Shown: positions 22,980 through 31,114 of the stretch, in pieces
How positions within the stretch are numbered: position 1 is the first letter of the stretch
Layout of the letters: every line of letters begins with the position of its first letter
Assembly: GCA_022426155.1 (NCBI GenBank)
Contig: JAKMEE010000001.1
Coordinates: forward strand, 1 to 43,775
Length of the DNA stretch: 43,775 nucleotides
Source: Candidatus Poseidonia sp.
GTDB taxonomy: Archaea > Thermoplasmatota > Poseidoniia > Poseidoniales > Poseidoniaceae
Direction of reading: 5' to 3'
Made by a program: the position numbers and the translations under genes
The notes under the pieces: model-generated
The model's input: only the letters and a program-made list of their open reading frames with translations
The model's database searches: none
What the model was told of the DNA's origin: nothing

Positions 22980-23729
22980 TTACATTCCTCCATCCATTTT
23001 CTTCTGTAAACGTTCCATGCTTTGTTCGATGGACGTGATCTGCATCGACATCATGATGTGTCCAAGAATCAAGAGTGTGAATGAAATCGCTCCAATGAGA
23101 AGAACCAAACCCATATCGCCGTTGAGCGAACTTCCCTCGCTGGTTGCAACAACTGGACCTGGGTGACGAACAGCCCAAATTCGAGTGGCTACATAGGTGA
23201 AGGGGACAAGCACAAACCCATACAACCCGAATCCTGCAAATGTATCACGGGTTTCCACTCCGTCCGGTTGACTGTTGCGACCGAGTACAAGGTACACTGC
23301 TAGGAGGGTAAGAAGGCCAAAGGTGTTCAAACGAACATCACTCCAATCCCATGGAGTACCCCATTCAGCAGCACCCCAGACGCAGCCAGACCACACCGTC
23401 ATGAGGCCTGTTGCCAAGCCCGCCTCAGATCCAGCAATGTGCAATCGCCACATCCGTTCAGATCTCCAAAATAACCATCCAGCACTCCCGGCAAAAAGGG
23501 CTCCAAATGCGATGAATGCCGCCCATGCCGCGGGGACGTGCCAGTAAAAAATTCGTTGTGCTGCGGGAGATTCAAACGCATCAATCGACACGCTGGGAGC
23601 CCAAAGAAAAGCGAGAAGAAGGGTCCCTGTGATCCCAAAGAACCCGAGTAAGAGTAAACCCTCACCAACGCTCCGCTTCATGATACTAGGGGGCGGGTCG
23701 TCCTTCTTGAAGGTGGAGGTATCAACCAA
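22980..23729 (-). CDS. ccmC: CcmC haem chaperone/exporter subunit
   Basis: CcmC presents haem to CcmE in System I cytochrome c maturation. The protein has six hydrophobic segments in 249 residues. The two haem-ligating histidines lie in FYWHVPAAW (His64) and AVRHPGPV (His189). The tryptophan-rich WWD-type motif is WGTPWDWSDVR (123-133), in the variant form without a second WW. The start overlaps the CcmAB fusion stop by 8 bases (23722-23729), and ccmD follows. ATG at codon 17 is a shorter alternative. No ccmE, ccmF or thioredoxin partner is in the window, so they must be elsewhere if the pathway is complete. Confidence 0.92.
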   Translation of the reverse strand: MVDTSTFKKDDPPPSIMKRSVGEGLLLLGFFGITGTLLLAFLWAPSVSIDAFESPAAQRIFYWHVPAAWAAFIAFGALFAGSAGWLFWRSERMWRLHIAGSEAGLATGLMTVWSGCVWGAAEWGTPWDWSDVRLNTFGLLTLLAVYLVLGRNSQPDGVETRDTFAGFGLYGFVLVPFTYVATRIWAVRHPGPVVATSEGSSLNGDMGLVLLIGAISFTLLILGHIMMSMQITSIEQSMERLQKKMDGGM

Positions 23730-24939
23730 TCAAGAGGTCCAGAAGCAAGGCGTAGGGGAGCAGGAGAACGGGGGTGAGCAAGCCAACAAAAACTGCATTG
23801 GGCCTGGCGAGTTGGTCCATCGCTTGTTGAGCAAAGCGCAAGAGGTGGCTGACGACACCGGTAAGGCACGCCCCGACGAAGACCAATGTCACATCCACTC
23901 CGTTAATCAGTGCCAGCGAACTCAGCAGTGAAACTCCACCACCGATGAGGAAGGGAAGCCAACCAGCATGGGGTGTTCGATGAGCTACACCGCGCCACCA
24001 GGTATTGGCCCGCTCTTCTCTGAGCATTGTCACCGTGCCATCACCGCACAACCCAGCCGCAAGAGCAGGGGCGAGAAAACATCCAACGCCCTGAAGAGTG
24101 GATACATCAAGTGGAACCTCAAGAACTAACAAAACGATGCCCAATGTCAAGAGTGCGGCCACCCCGTTTTGATTCAACCAGCCCAAAGTTCTCCATTGCA
24201 TCCGCCATCCAAATTTCATTGGTGAGACAGCCTTCATCGGACTTCGTGAAGGTGCTTGGGCCGCCGTGGTTTGTTCACGGTCTATTTCCTCTGTGACTCC
24301 TTTTGGTAATCGATGAAGGGCGGTAGCACAGGTTTTGACGCGTTGATCGTGTGTGACGATGAAAATCCCATGGCCAAGCTGTCCCAAAGCATCAATCCAA
24401 TCGCACAAGGCTTGTACTGCATCATCATCAAGCCCAGCATCGGGCTCATCGAGGAACACCAAGCATGGCTCAGGGCTCGCAAAGGCAGGGAGAAGGGCTG
24501 AGAGAACTGCTACCTTTCGCGCTTGCCCTTGTGAGAGATGTGCGACGAGGTCGTCTCTTCGATGAAGGAGGTTGAACGATTTGAGATAGGGTGTAGGGTC
24601 AACTTTGAATTTTGACATTGACATGGCCATCTCAAGATGCTCATTCACACGTTCACTACCCAAGATGCCGTTTTTTTGCAGAACCAATGTCACATTCAAT
24701 GGAGAGGCTTTCTTACGCCCTTCATGGTCATGAATGACGGTTTCACGGTGCGCCACGTCACCTTTTTCGAGCGAAATTAAACCGGCTGCAGTTTCCAAGA
24801 GCGTGGATTTTCCCGAACCATTTGGTCCTTCAACAACCATGACTTGGCCGCCACTTAATGTCAAAGAATGGTCGGAAAGAACAACACCCATACCTCTGCG
24901 TACTTCCACACCATTCAGCGTGAGCAGGGGGCTCGCCAT
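23722..24939 (-). CDS. CcmA-CcmB fusion, haem-release ABC transporter
   Basis: The N-terminal ATPase (residues 1-~215 from ATG 24939) has Walker A GPNGSGKST (38-46), the ABC signature LSQGQARKV (135-143), Walker B CLVFLDEPDAGLD (159-171) and the switch His197 in VTHDQR. A linker of about 30 residues leads to a CcmB-like permease (~245-405) with five or six hydrophobic segments (VAALLTLGIVLLVL; AVFVGLLTPVLLLPYALLLDLLIG). CcmA and CcmB are normally separate polypeptides. Position directly before ccmC and ccmD identifies the fusion. The frame is open to 25020, but ATG 24939 (MASPLLTLNG) begins at the ABC domain and leaves room for a promoter against the divergent rhomboid gene. Confidence 0.85.
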   Translation of the reverse strand: MASPLLTLNGVEVRRGMGVVLSDHSLTLSGGQVMVVEGPNGSGKSTLLETAAGLISLEKGDVAHRETVIHDHEGRKKASPLNVTLVLQKNGILGSERVNEHLEMAMSMSKFKVDPTPYLKSFNLLHRRDDLVAHLSQGQARKVAVLSALLPAFASPEPCLVFLDEPDAGLDDDAVQALCDWIDALGQLGHGIFIVTHDQRVKTCATALHRLPKGVTEEIDREQTTAAQAPSRSPMKAVSPMKFGWRMQWRTLGWLNQNGVAALLTLGIVLLVLEVPLDVSTLQGVGCFLAPALAAGLCGDGTVTMLREERANTWWRGVAHRTPHAGWLPFLIGGGVSLLSSLALINGVDVTLVFVGACLTGVVSHLLRFAQQAMDQLARPNAVFVGLLTPVLLLPYALLLDLLIG

Positions 24940-25029
24940 GAAACGGGGACTTAGGCATGAAGAATGAATCCTCCTGTTTGAGCGGCTGGGAAGCATCAAC
25001 TCCAAAGAGGAACACCTCAAGGGGTGGTC

Positions 25030-26079
25030 ATGGCCTTTGCCGCCTCTTTGTTTAGCACGGCCGAGTGGTGCGTGCTCGCTTTGTGGTTTGTGGCGATCCT
25101 CTCACCCCTCGTCTATGCATTGCGGACCCAGACCTCACTAGCGATGGGCATTACGGTCAGCGTCTTGCTTGGTTCGGTAGTTCAGGTTCTGTGGCAGCTA
25201 CTCTGGTCGTGGGGCTGGTTGGAATATTGGGTCTGGTATGATTTCGTTTTGGTGCCTGTTCGCACAAGTGCACCTGCATTTTGGCATACGACAGTATCTG
25301 CGGGCTTTCTCCACAGTCAAACTGATTTGATGCATGTACTTGGAAATGTCATCATCCTTGCGTTGGTTGGTGTTCCTCTGGAGCAACGCCTTGGCAGCAG
25401 GCGCTTTGCAGTCATTTACCTCACCGGCCTATTGGGGGGTTCGTTGGGTTGGGTGATGTTTAATGCAACCTCAAACACACCCGCATTGGGTGCATCCGGT
25501 GCAGCCTTCGGATTGCTGGGCGCTTATTTGGCTGGATGGCCAAAAGATGAAATCCCCTTTCCATTGATTCTTATCCGACCTTGGCCCGTTGTGTTCATTG
25601 CCTTGCTGTATTTTGGACTTGAATTGGCTCGCGCCTTGTCAACCATGGATTCTGGCGTTTCAAGTGGTATTGCTCACATGGCGCACATTGGTGGTTTCAT
25701 CGCTGCTTACGCTGTGCTCCCATTCGTGGCCAAGGGTGGGCCTGTGGAATTGGGGGTGTTGGATGGTGGGCCAAGCGGACAGGACGCTGTATCGGCTCGA
25801 TTGAAGCAGATGAAATCAAACATGACCGATATGACCTCAATCGAAGATCCATGGTCGCAACGTGGCCTCACGATTCCAAAACATCTCCGTGAGCCATTCA
25901 AGAATTTGGTTCAAGCAAGCGATGAGCCTGAAACCCGTATGGCATGGATGGAACACATCGCACAGGTTGGTGTGTGCCCCGATTGCGAGGCGAAATTAGG
26001 CATGGTGGAGCGTCGCTCAGGCCCTCATCTCCAATGTTCGGCAGATGTGTCTCATTTTGAGTGGCCCTCATCCTCTTGA
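25030..26079 (+). CDS. Rhomboid intramembrane protease with C-terminal zinc-binding tail
   Basis: Rhomboids cut transmembrane helices of other proteins. Numbered from GTG 25024, the catalytic serine is Ser158 in ALGASGAAFG and the catalytic histidine His221 in HMAHIGGF. The HxxxN oxyanion motif is His104/Asn108 in MHVLGN. At least six helices span residues ~12-236. A cytosolic tail of about 115 residues ends in a possible zinc site: CPDCEAKLG, then PHLQCSADVSHFEW. GTG 25024 and ATG 25030 are two codons apart; ATG is chosen. The large subtilase starts 135 bases downstream on the same strand, so a substrate relationship is worth considering. Confidence 0.9.
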   Translation: MAFAASLFSTAEWCVLALWFVAILSPLVYALRTQTSLAMGITVSVLLGSVVQVLWQLLWSWGWLEYWVWYDFVLVPVRTSAPAFWHTTVSAGFLHSQTDLMHVLGNVIILALVGVPLEQRLGSRRFAVIYLTGLLGGSLGWVMFNATSNTPALGASGAAFGLLGAYLAGWPKDEIPFPLILIRPWPVVFIALLYFGLELARALSTMDSGVSSGIAHMAHIGGFIAAYAVLPFVAKGGPVELGVLDGGPSGQDAVSARLKQMKSNMTDMTSIEDPWSQRGLTIPKHLREPFKNLVQASDEPETRMAWMEHIAQVGVCPDCEAKLGMVERRSGPHLQCSADVSHFEWPSSS

Positions 26080-26214
26080 ATCGCTTCTTTCCTCGTTCAG
26101 ATTCATCAGCACCTTTGACGGCTGTCAATGCCTCAAGAAGGTGCTGAACAGAGCCATCTTCCCAATAGGCTCAAAGGTGGCCATGATATGGAAAAGATGC
26201 ACAGGTGATGAGCA

Positions 26215-29200
26215 ATGGGCAGGGGAGGGCAGAATCGTTTGAGAAAAGGTGCTGTGTTCTTCTCACTGCTAGTTCTTTTTGCAGATATGAGCGGTCTTGT
26301 TCTCGCTTCGGATGTTTCTGAAGTGGAAACTCCTTCTTTTGCACCACCCATTTTGATTGATGGCTTACCACCATTGATGTGCGATGATGAACTCTGTGAA
26401 CGACCAACTCGCATGCTCGATCGAGGTGAACGTCCAGCTGCTGAGGATGACTTCTGGTGGCTTTCGTACGGGCCAGATCTTGACTGGAACGGCGTGGATG
26501 ACCGACTTCAACGTGTGATTGATGGTGCTGAATCTGATTCTCCTACCGCCATCATTGGCCCTGATGGGCACAAAACCGTTGCCATCGTCATCGACTTTGC
26601 TTGGCATCCACAAGCGACAGATGTTCAAGCGGTGCGTACGATTCTCAAGAATCATGGTTGGGTGGATGAATCAGGTGGCGCTTGGTTCCAAGTGCTTGAC
26701 TCATTGGACTCCATAGTCGTGGACAAAGTCCCAGTTAGTTCTCTTATGCCCCTCTATTTTATCGAAGGAGTTGTAGTCCTTGAGATGCAGAACATTATGG
26801 TTCCCTTCAACGGTGTTGCTTCCCAAGCCTCACGTGCCATGCCTTCCGATGTTTACAGCGCCACCAATTACGCTCGTGGATACACCGGTGAAGGTGTAGT
26901 GATTGCTGTCTTGGACACGGGAGTTGACAATGAACATCGTGCACTCAATGATTTCGATGACGCCGATGATGAACCTGATTCAGATGCGACATCGTATAAC
27001 GATCAAAAGTGGGTGGCTGGATTTGATGCAACCTCGTCCGCTTCAAATCCTGACGGCACGGTTGACCCAGACGACGGGTCTGGACACGGAACTCACGTAG
27101 CGGGTACTGCGCTAGGAACTGGAGGGCCGAGTCGGGTTCATACTGGAACGGGTATGGGTGCCTACTTGGTTGATATCAAAGTCCTCACAGATGCTGGCGG
27201 AACAAATTCTCAAGCCTCGTTGAATGGAATTCAATGGATGATTAACAATGTCGATACCGATTGGGGGAACAACGACTCAAGTCGAGGCATTGATATCGGG
27301 CAAATGTCATTTGGTTCAGTATCATCGCCACTCAATCCTGGCGATGAGGGCGACAACGGTTCAGGGGCAGAAGCCCGATTGGTGAACGATGCTACCGATG
27401 CTGGAATTGTCTGTGTAGTGGCTATGGGTAACGATGGAACCAAGCGTGTCCCGTCTCCTGCAAGTGCAGATGGAGCGATTTCAATTGGAGCAGTGAATGA
27501 TCGAAATTCAGTCAACCGAACCGACGATGTCCTCGCCGATTATACCAACTGGGGCCCCCGTTTGGACGATGGTGATGACGATGAATGGGATGAACTCAAA
27601 CCTGACATCACCTCATTCGGAACAGGAATCATGTCAGCCTCTGCTTCAACGGGGCCGACCATTCCTGGTGCACCCGAGCGACCACTGGCTGACGATGATT
27701 ACGAATCCAAAGATGGAACCAGTATGGCCACCCCAGTAGTGTCTGGAATCGTAGCGACTCTCCTCCATGCCGATGACAATCTCTCTCCCGAGGAGATCAA
27801 AGATATCCTTCGTAATTCTTCCGAATCTCGGGGCGTTGCATCAGAACCTGATATCTCCAATCGTTGGAATGAAAAGTGGGGCTTTGGATTGGTAGATGCT
27901 TCCTGTGCTCTTGATTTTGTTTTGGATCGCTCATGCACACCTCTTGAAGACGACGGTGGTGTCGTCGTTGACCCTCCGCCGGGAGGAGAGGGATTGGGTT
28001 CTCACATCTCGATGAGTGGGCCAAATAACGGGTCAATGCACCTCTCAGGAGATACCATGTCCATTGAGGGGACGGCCGACCTTGAAGGGGCTGAGTATGT
28101 TGAGGTACAAGTGAAACTTGAACAGTATACGGACGATGGCGAGAGTGAAGATTTGACCATGTGGATGTCAACAGACGGGACCATTGAGAATTGGTACCTC
28201 GACCTCACCATTGATGACGGTTGGATTGCATCCAATGAAGAATACACAGTGGTTTATGCTCGTGGCTTGACCAGCGAAGGAGAAGCATCCACCGTCGATG
28301 TCCGAGTCATCCACCTTGCTCGAATGGCCGTCACGTTCACCAGCCCCTCCCTCGGGACTGATCTGGTAGGTTCAGTTGAATTTACAGGGACAGCAGAAGG
28401 TACTGAACACGAACGTGTCGAATACAAAATCAATAACGAAGCATGGGTTACGGGAGAAAATTTACAGCCTCAAGAAGATGGTATACAAGACTGGTCCTTT
28501 TCTTGGGATTCCACCACGGTCGAAGATGGCTCTCACCGGATTAGTATTCGCATGGTAAACGAGAGTGGAGCCATGAGTGATGCACTTCGGCGAACCTATA
28601 ATGTCGACAATCTTCCTGCAGCCCCCAACTTTGGATTTTACGGTTCCGTTGAAATCTTTGATGCTGGATTGCCTGTGAATTCTGCTGTGGCTGGTACGGT
28701 CCTTGAAATCCGCTTTGGGATTCGAAATATTGGTGACCTTGAAGCAGAGGATGTACTGGTCAAAGTTGACGCTTCAGGGACTGCTTCAACCACCTATCCT
28801 TCAGAAACGCGACTTCCTAGCATTGGAGAAGGCGACTCTCAGCAGGTTACGCTGTACTGGTTGGCAACAGAACCCGGGTTACAAGATGTCATCATCTCCA
28901 TCGACCCGTCCAATCAATTCAATGACCCGGATCGTGAGAATAATGCCTATTCCTTTACGTTCCAAGTCGATGAACGACCCCTCGAACCAATGCTTCGCTT
29001 CTTGCCAGGTGCCGCTCGGTTATCTCCATCTGGAATTCCCAATCCGGGAGTTCCGTTTGAGTTGAAAATCCGAGTTGATAATCTCGGCCAAACTGAAGCC
29101 ACTGGACTTAATTTAGGGCTTGAGCGACTGAACGATGACATTGGGGCTTGGGATCGGATTGATGATTCTACTTTGGCGATCGTCCCTGGTTCGAGCACAG

Positions 29201-31104
29201 CCTCGGGCTTCGCTTATGCTTCATTCAACGATGTTGTGGACGATATAGGTGGTGTCTCTTATCGCGCCATCCTGAGTGGCTCCGGAGTCGAAATTGGCCA
29301 TAATGAACTACGGTTCAACCTCACGGTCTCAGACGAAAGCGTGGGTGGCTCAGGAGTGGGCGTTGATCTGGATACTGGAGAAGTCCCCGTTGAATTCATC
29401 GGCCTGGATGATGGAGCGTTGTTATTCACCACGCTCGAAGGGCAGTTGAGAGTCCGGACGGTCAGTTCAGCAATGTCCCTAGAGGGTGATGTCATTCTTG
29501 AATCGAATTGGGGAGGTGAATTAGCTGTTCATCAGAGAGAGGACGGGTTGATTCAAGCTGCTTGGACGCGCAAAGCCCTGTCCACCGATGGCTACATGCT
29601 CACTGACATCGCCATGACCTCCATCTCCGCCTCAGGAAAAACCACTCCGAAGCATTATCACATGCCAGCCTTGAAACTAGTTGAGGGCTCATATTGGGGG
29701 CTTGATTTCGATGAATATGATGGTACCATGGTGCTTGCGGGTTACCATCGGAATTTGGCCACAGGGGGTTCGTGGCAAGACATCACCTCCATCTTTGTTC
29801 TCAGTTCTTCAAGCCCAGACAGGGGCCCATCATGGGGCAATGCTACGACAGTTTTGTCCAACATTGACATCCGCGCAGCTGATGGCCAATCATTGGCTAT
29901 TGGGCTGGGAGAGGAATACCTTCACGTGATGTATCAGGAATACCGTGACGATGTCACAGGGATAGAACGTGTTGGATTGATGTACACGCATGGTAGTCCA
30001 ACTGAATCCTCTTGGGGATTCCAATCATCCATTGGTGATGAAGCAACTAGTCCTGTATTGGAAGTATTGGTTGTCGAGGGTGAAGACCGGTTGATTGCCG
30101 CTTGGGGGGAAGGCCGTGGGAAGACAGCAGAACTCGTGACGGCAGTGACCGATTCAATTTGGTCGCTCTCAGAACCTAATCGCCTCCTCTCTCCTGGTAT
30201 CCAAGGCGTTGAGCTATCAGTACGTGAAGAAGGCGTCTATGTCTATCATGATGAAATCAATGTGTTCGGGCCAATCACACGCATGGGGCTTGTGTCGGAT
30301 ACCGAAGGACAGCCCGTGGATGGCTTGTCGAACATTCTAGGATTAGGCTTCCTCTTTGGAATCGCTCCTCTTGAAAGCGATACGTTGGTTAATACAATCA
30401 CGGTTGGGGGCTCATACAATTTACGAAAGGTCGTCTCTTTGTCTTCTTCCAATAAGCCCATTGATGCCCCATCGTTCATCGACCTCTTACTCGAACCACT
30501 GCCCGGTTCACCAGCAACTCAGCGTATGATTTTGGGTGGTGTTGCTTTGTTCACGGTTCTGTTTTTACTGGGCGTTGTTGTTGCAGTTAGACGGGGTCGC
30601 TCAGAAGTCGAGGATTTAGTGTTCGAAGAAGATACCTCGGACATGGTGGAATTAATGATTCAACCAGAAGATGATAGTGGCCCCTTGCTCTCCATTGATG
30701 AAGATGCACAAGACGACATGACCGTGAGCGGAAGTGTAGTCGCGGTCATGGATGATGAATCCGATGAGCCAACTTTGGCTGAGGAATTGGAGATGAAGGT
30801 CGATGCTGGTGAAGGCAATGCGAGGCTTCAACGAAGAATGCAACGAAAGCAGCAACGAGAGTTCGCTCAAATGGCTGCTTCCTTGTCATCGCCTCCTGCA
30901 CCAATGCCTACCACGGAGTTACCGCAGATTCTTCCACTTCCAGAACTCCCGCTCCCTGATCTTCCACTCCCGGCCCCAATGATGCCTCTGCCCGATTTGA
31001 AACGTGAAGCAAAGTGTCCTGAATGTCAAGCAGCGTTCACTGTAAAAGACCTCTTGGTCAAACGATTGGTCTGCCCGATTTGTTCGAATTCATTTAATCT
31101 CTGA
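26215..31104 (+). CDS. Giant membrane-anchored subtilisin-like protease with cytosolic zinc ribbon
   Basis: The 1629-residue S8 protease has a signal peptide (GAVFFSLLVLFADMSGLVLA) and a propeptide region to ~215. The catalytic domain has Asp234 (AVLDTGVD), His291 (GSGHGTHVAG), the oxyanion Asn406 (VAMGNDG) and Ser503 (DGTSMATPVVSG). Acidic patches (DDADDEPDSD) suggest Ca2+ or marine salt adaptation. Beta-sandwich and CARDB-like modules follow from ~640 to ~1100 (GLRDI/NFGDLEAEDVLV type), then a beta-rich region. One transmembrane helix (~1437-1459) and a cytosolic tail of about 170 residues follow, which is Pro-rich and ends with the zinc ribbon CPECQAAF...CPICSNSF (~1601-1629). Protein digestion on the cell surface is likely; the ribbon suggests signalling or anchoring inside. 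Confidence 0.9.
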   Translation: MGRGGQNRLRKGAVFFSLLVLFADMSGLVLASDVSEVETPSFAPPILIDGLPPLMCDDELCERPTRMLDRGERPAAEDDFWWLSYGPDLDWNGVDDRLQRVIDGAESDSPTAIIGPDGHKTVAIVIDFAWHPQATDVQAVRTILKNHGWVDESGGAWFQVLDSLDSIVVDKVPVSSLMPLYFIEGVVVLEMQNIMVPFNGVASQASRAMPSDVYSATNYARGYTGEGVVIAVLDTGVDNEHRALNDFDDADDEPDSDATSYNDQKWVAGFDATSSASNPDGTVDPDDGSGHGTHVAGTALGTGGPSRVHTGTGMGAYLVDIKVLTDAGGTNSQASLNGIQWMINNVDTDWGNNDSSRGIDIGQMSFGSVSSPLNPGDEGDNGSGAEARLVNDATDAGIVCVVAMGNDGTKRVPSPASADGAISIGAVNDRNSVNRTDDVLADYTNWGPRLDDGDDDEWDELKPDITSFGTGIMSASASTGPTIPGAPERPLADDDYESKDGTSMATPVVSGIVATLLHADDNLSPEEIKDILRNSSESRGVASEPDISNRWNEKWGFGLVDASCALDFVLDRSCTPLEDDGGVVVDPPPGGEGLGSHISMSGPNNGSMHLSGDTMSIEGTADLEGAEYVEVQVKLEQYTDDGESEDLTMWMSTDGTIENWYLDLTIDDGWIASNEEYTVVYARGLTSEGEASTVDVRVIHLARMAVTFTSPSLGTDLVGSVEFTGTAEGTEHERVEYKINNEAWVTGENLQPQEDGIQDWSFSWDSTTVEDGSHRISIRMVNESGAMSDALRRTYNVDNLPAAPNFGFYGSVEIFDAGLPVNSAVAGTVLEIRFGIRNIGDLEAEDVLVKVDASGTASTTYPSETRLPSIGEGDSQQVTLYWLATEPGLQDVIISIDPSNQFNDPDRENNAYSFTFQVDERPLEPMLRFLPGAARLSPSGIPNPGVPFELKIRVDNLGQTEATGLNLGLERLNDDIGAWDRIDDSTLAIVPGSSTASGFAYASFNDVVDDIGGVSYRAILSGSGVEIGHNELRFNLTVSDESVGGSGVGVDLDTGEVPVEFIGLDDGALLFTTLEGQLRVRTVSSAMSLEGDVILESNWGGELAVHQREDGLIQAAWTRKALSTDGYMLTDIAMTSISASGKTTPKHYHMPALKLVEGSYWGLDFDEYDGTMVLAGYHRNLATGGSWQDITSIFVLSSSSPDRGPSWGNATTVLSNIDIRAADGQSLAIGLGEEYLHVMYQEYRDDVTGIERVGLMYTHGSPTESSWGFQSSIGDEATSPVLEVLVVEGEDRLIAAWGEGRGKTAELVTAVTDSIWSLSEPNRLLSPGIQGVELSVREEGVYVYHDEINVFGPITRMGLVSDTEGQPVDGLSNILGLGFLFGIAPLESDTLVNTITVGGSYNLRKVVSLSSSNKPIDAPSFIDLLLEPLPGSPATQRMILGGVALFTVLFLLGVVVAVRRGRSEVEDLVFEEDTSDMVELMIQPEDDSGPLLSIDEDAQDDMTVSGSVVAVMDDESDEPTLAEELEMKVDAGEGNARLQRRMQRKQQREFAQMAASLSSPPAPMPTTELPQILPLPELPLPDLPLPAPMMPLPDLKREAKCPECQAAFTVKDLLVKRLVCPICSNSFNL

Positions 31105-31114
31105 GGTGCCATGT

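Noticed and set aside
31106-31114. GTG 31106 as the glmS start.
   Set aside because: It would place three residues before the Met-Cys pair and block the N-terminal cysteine nucleophile.
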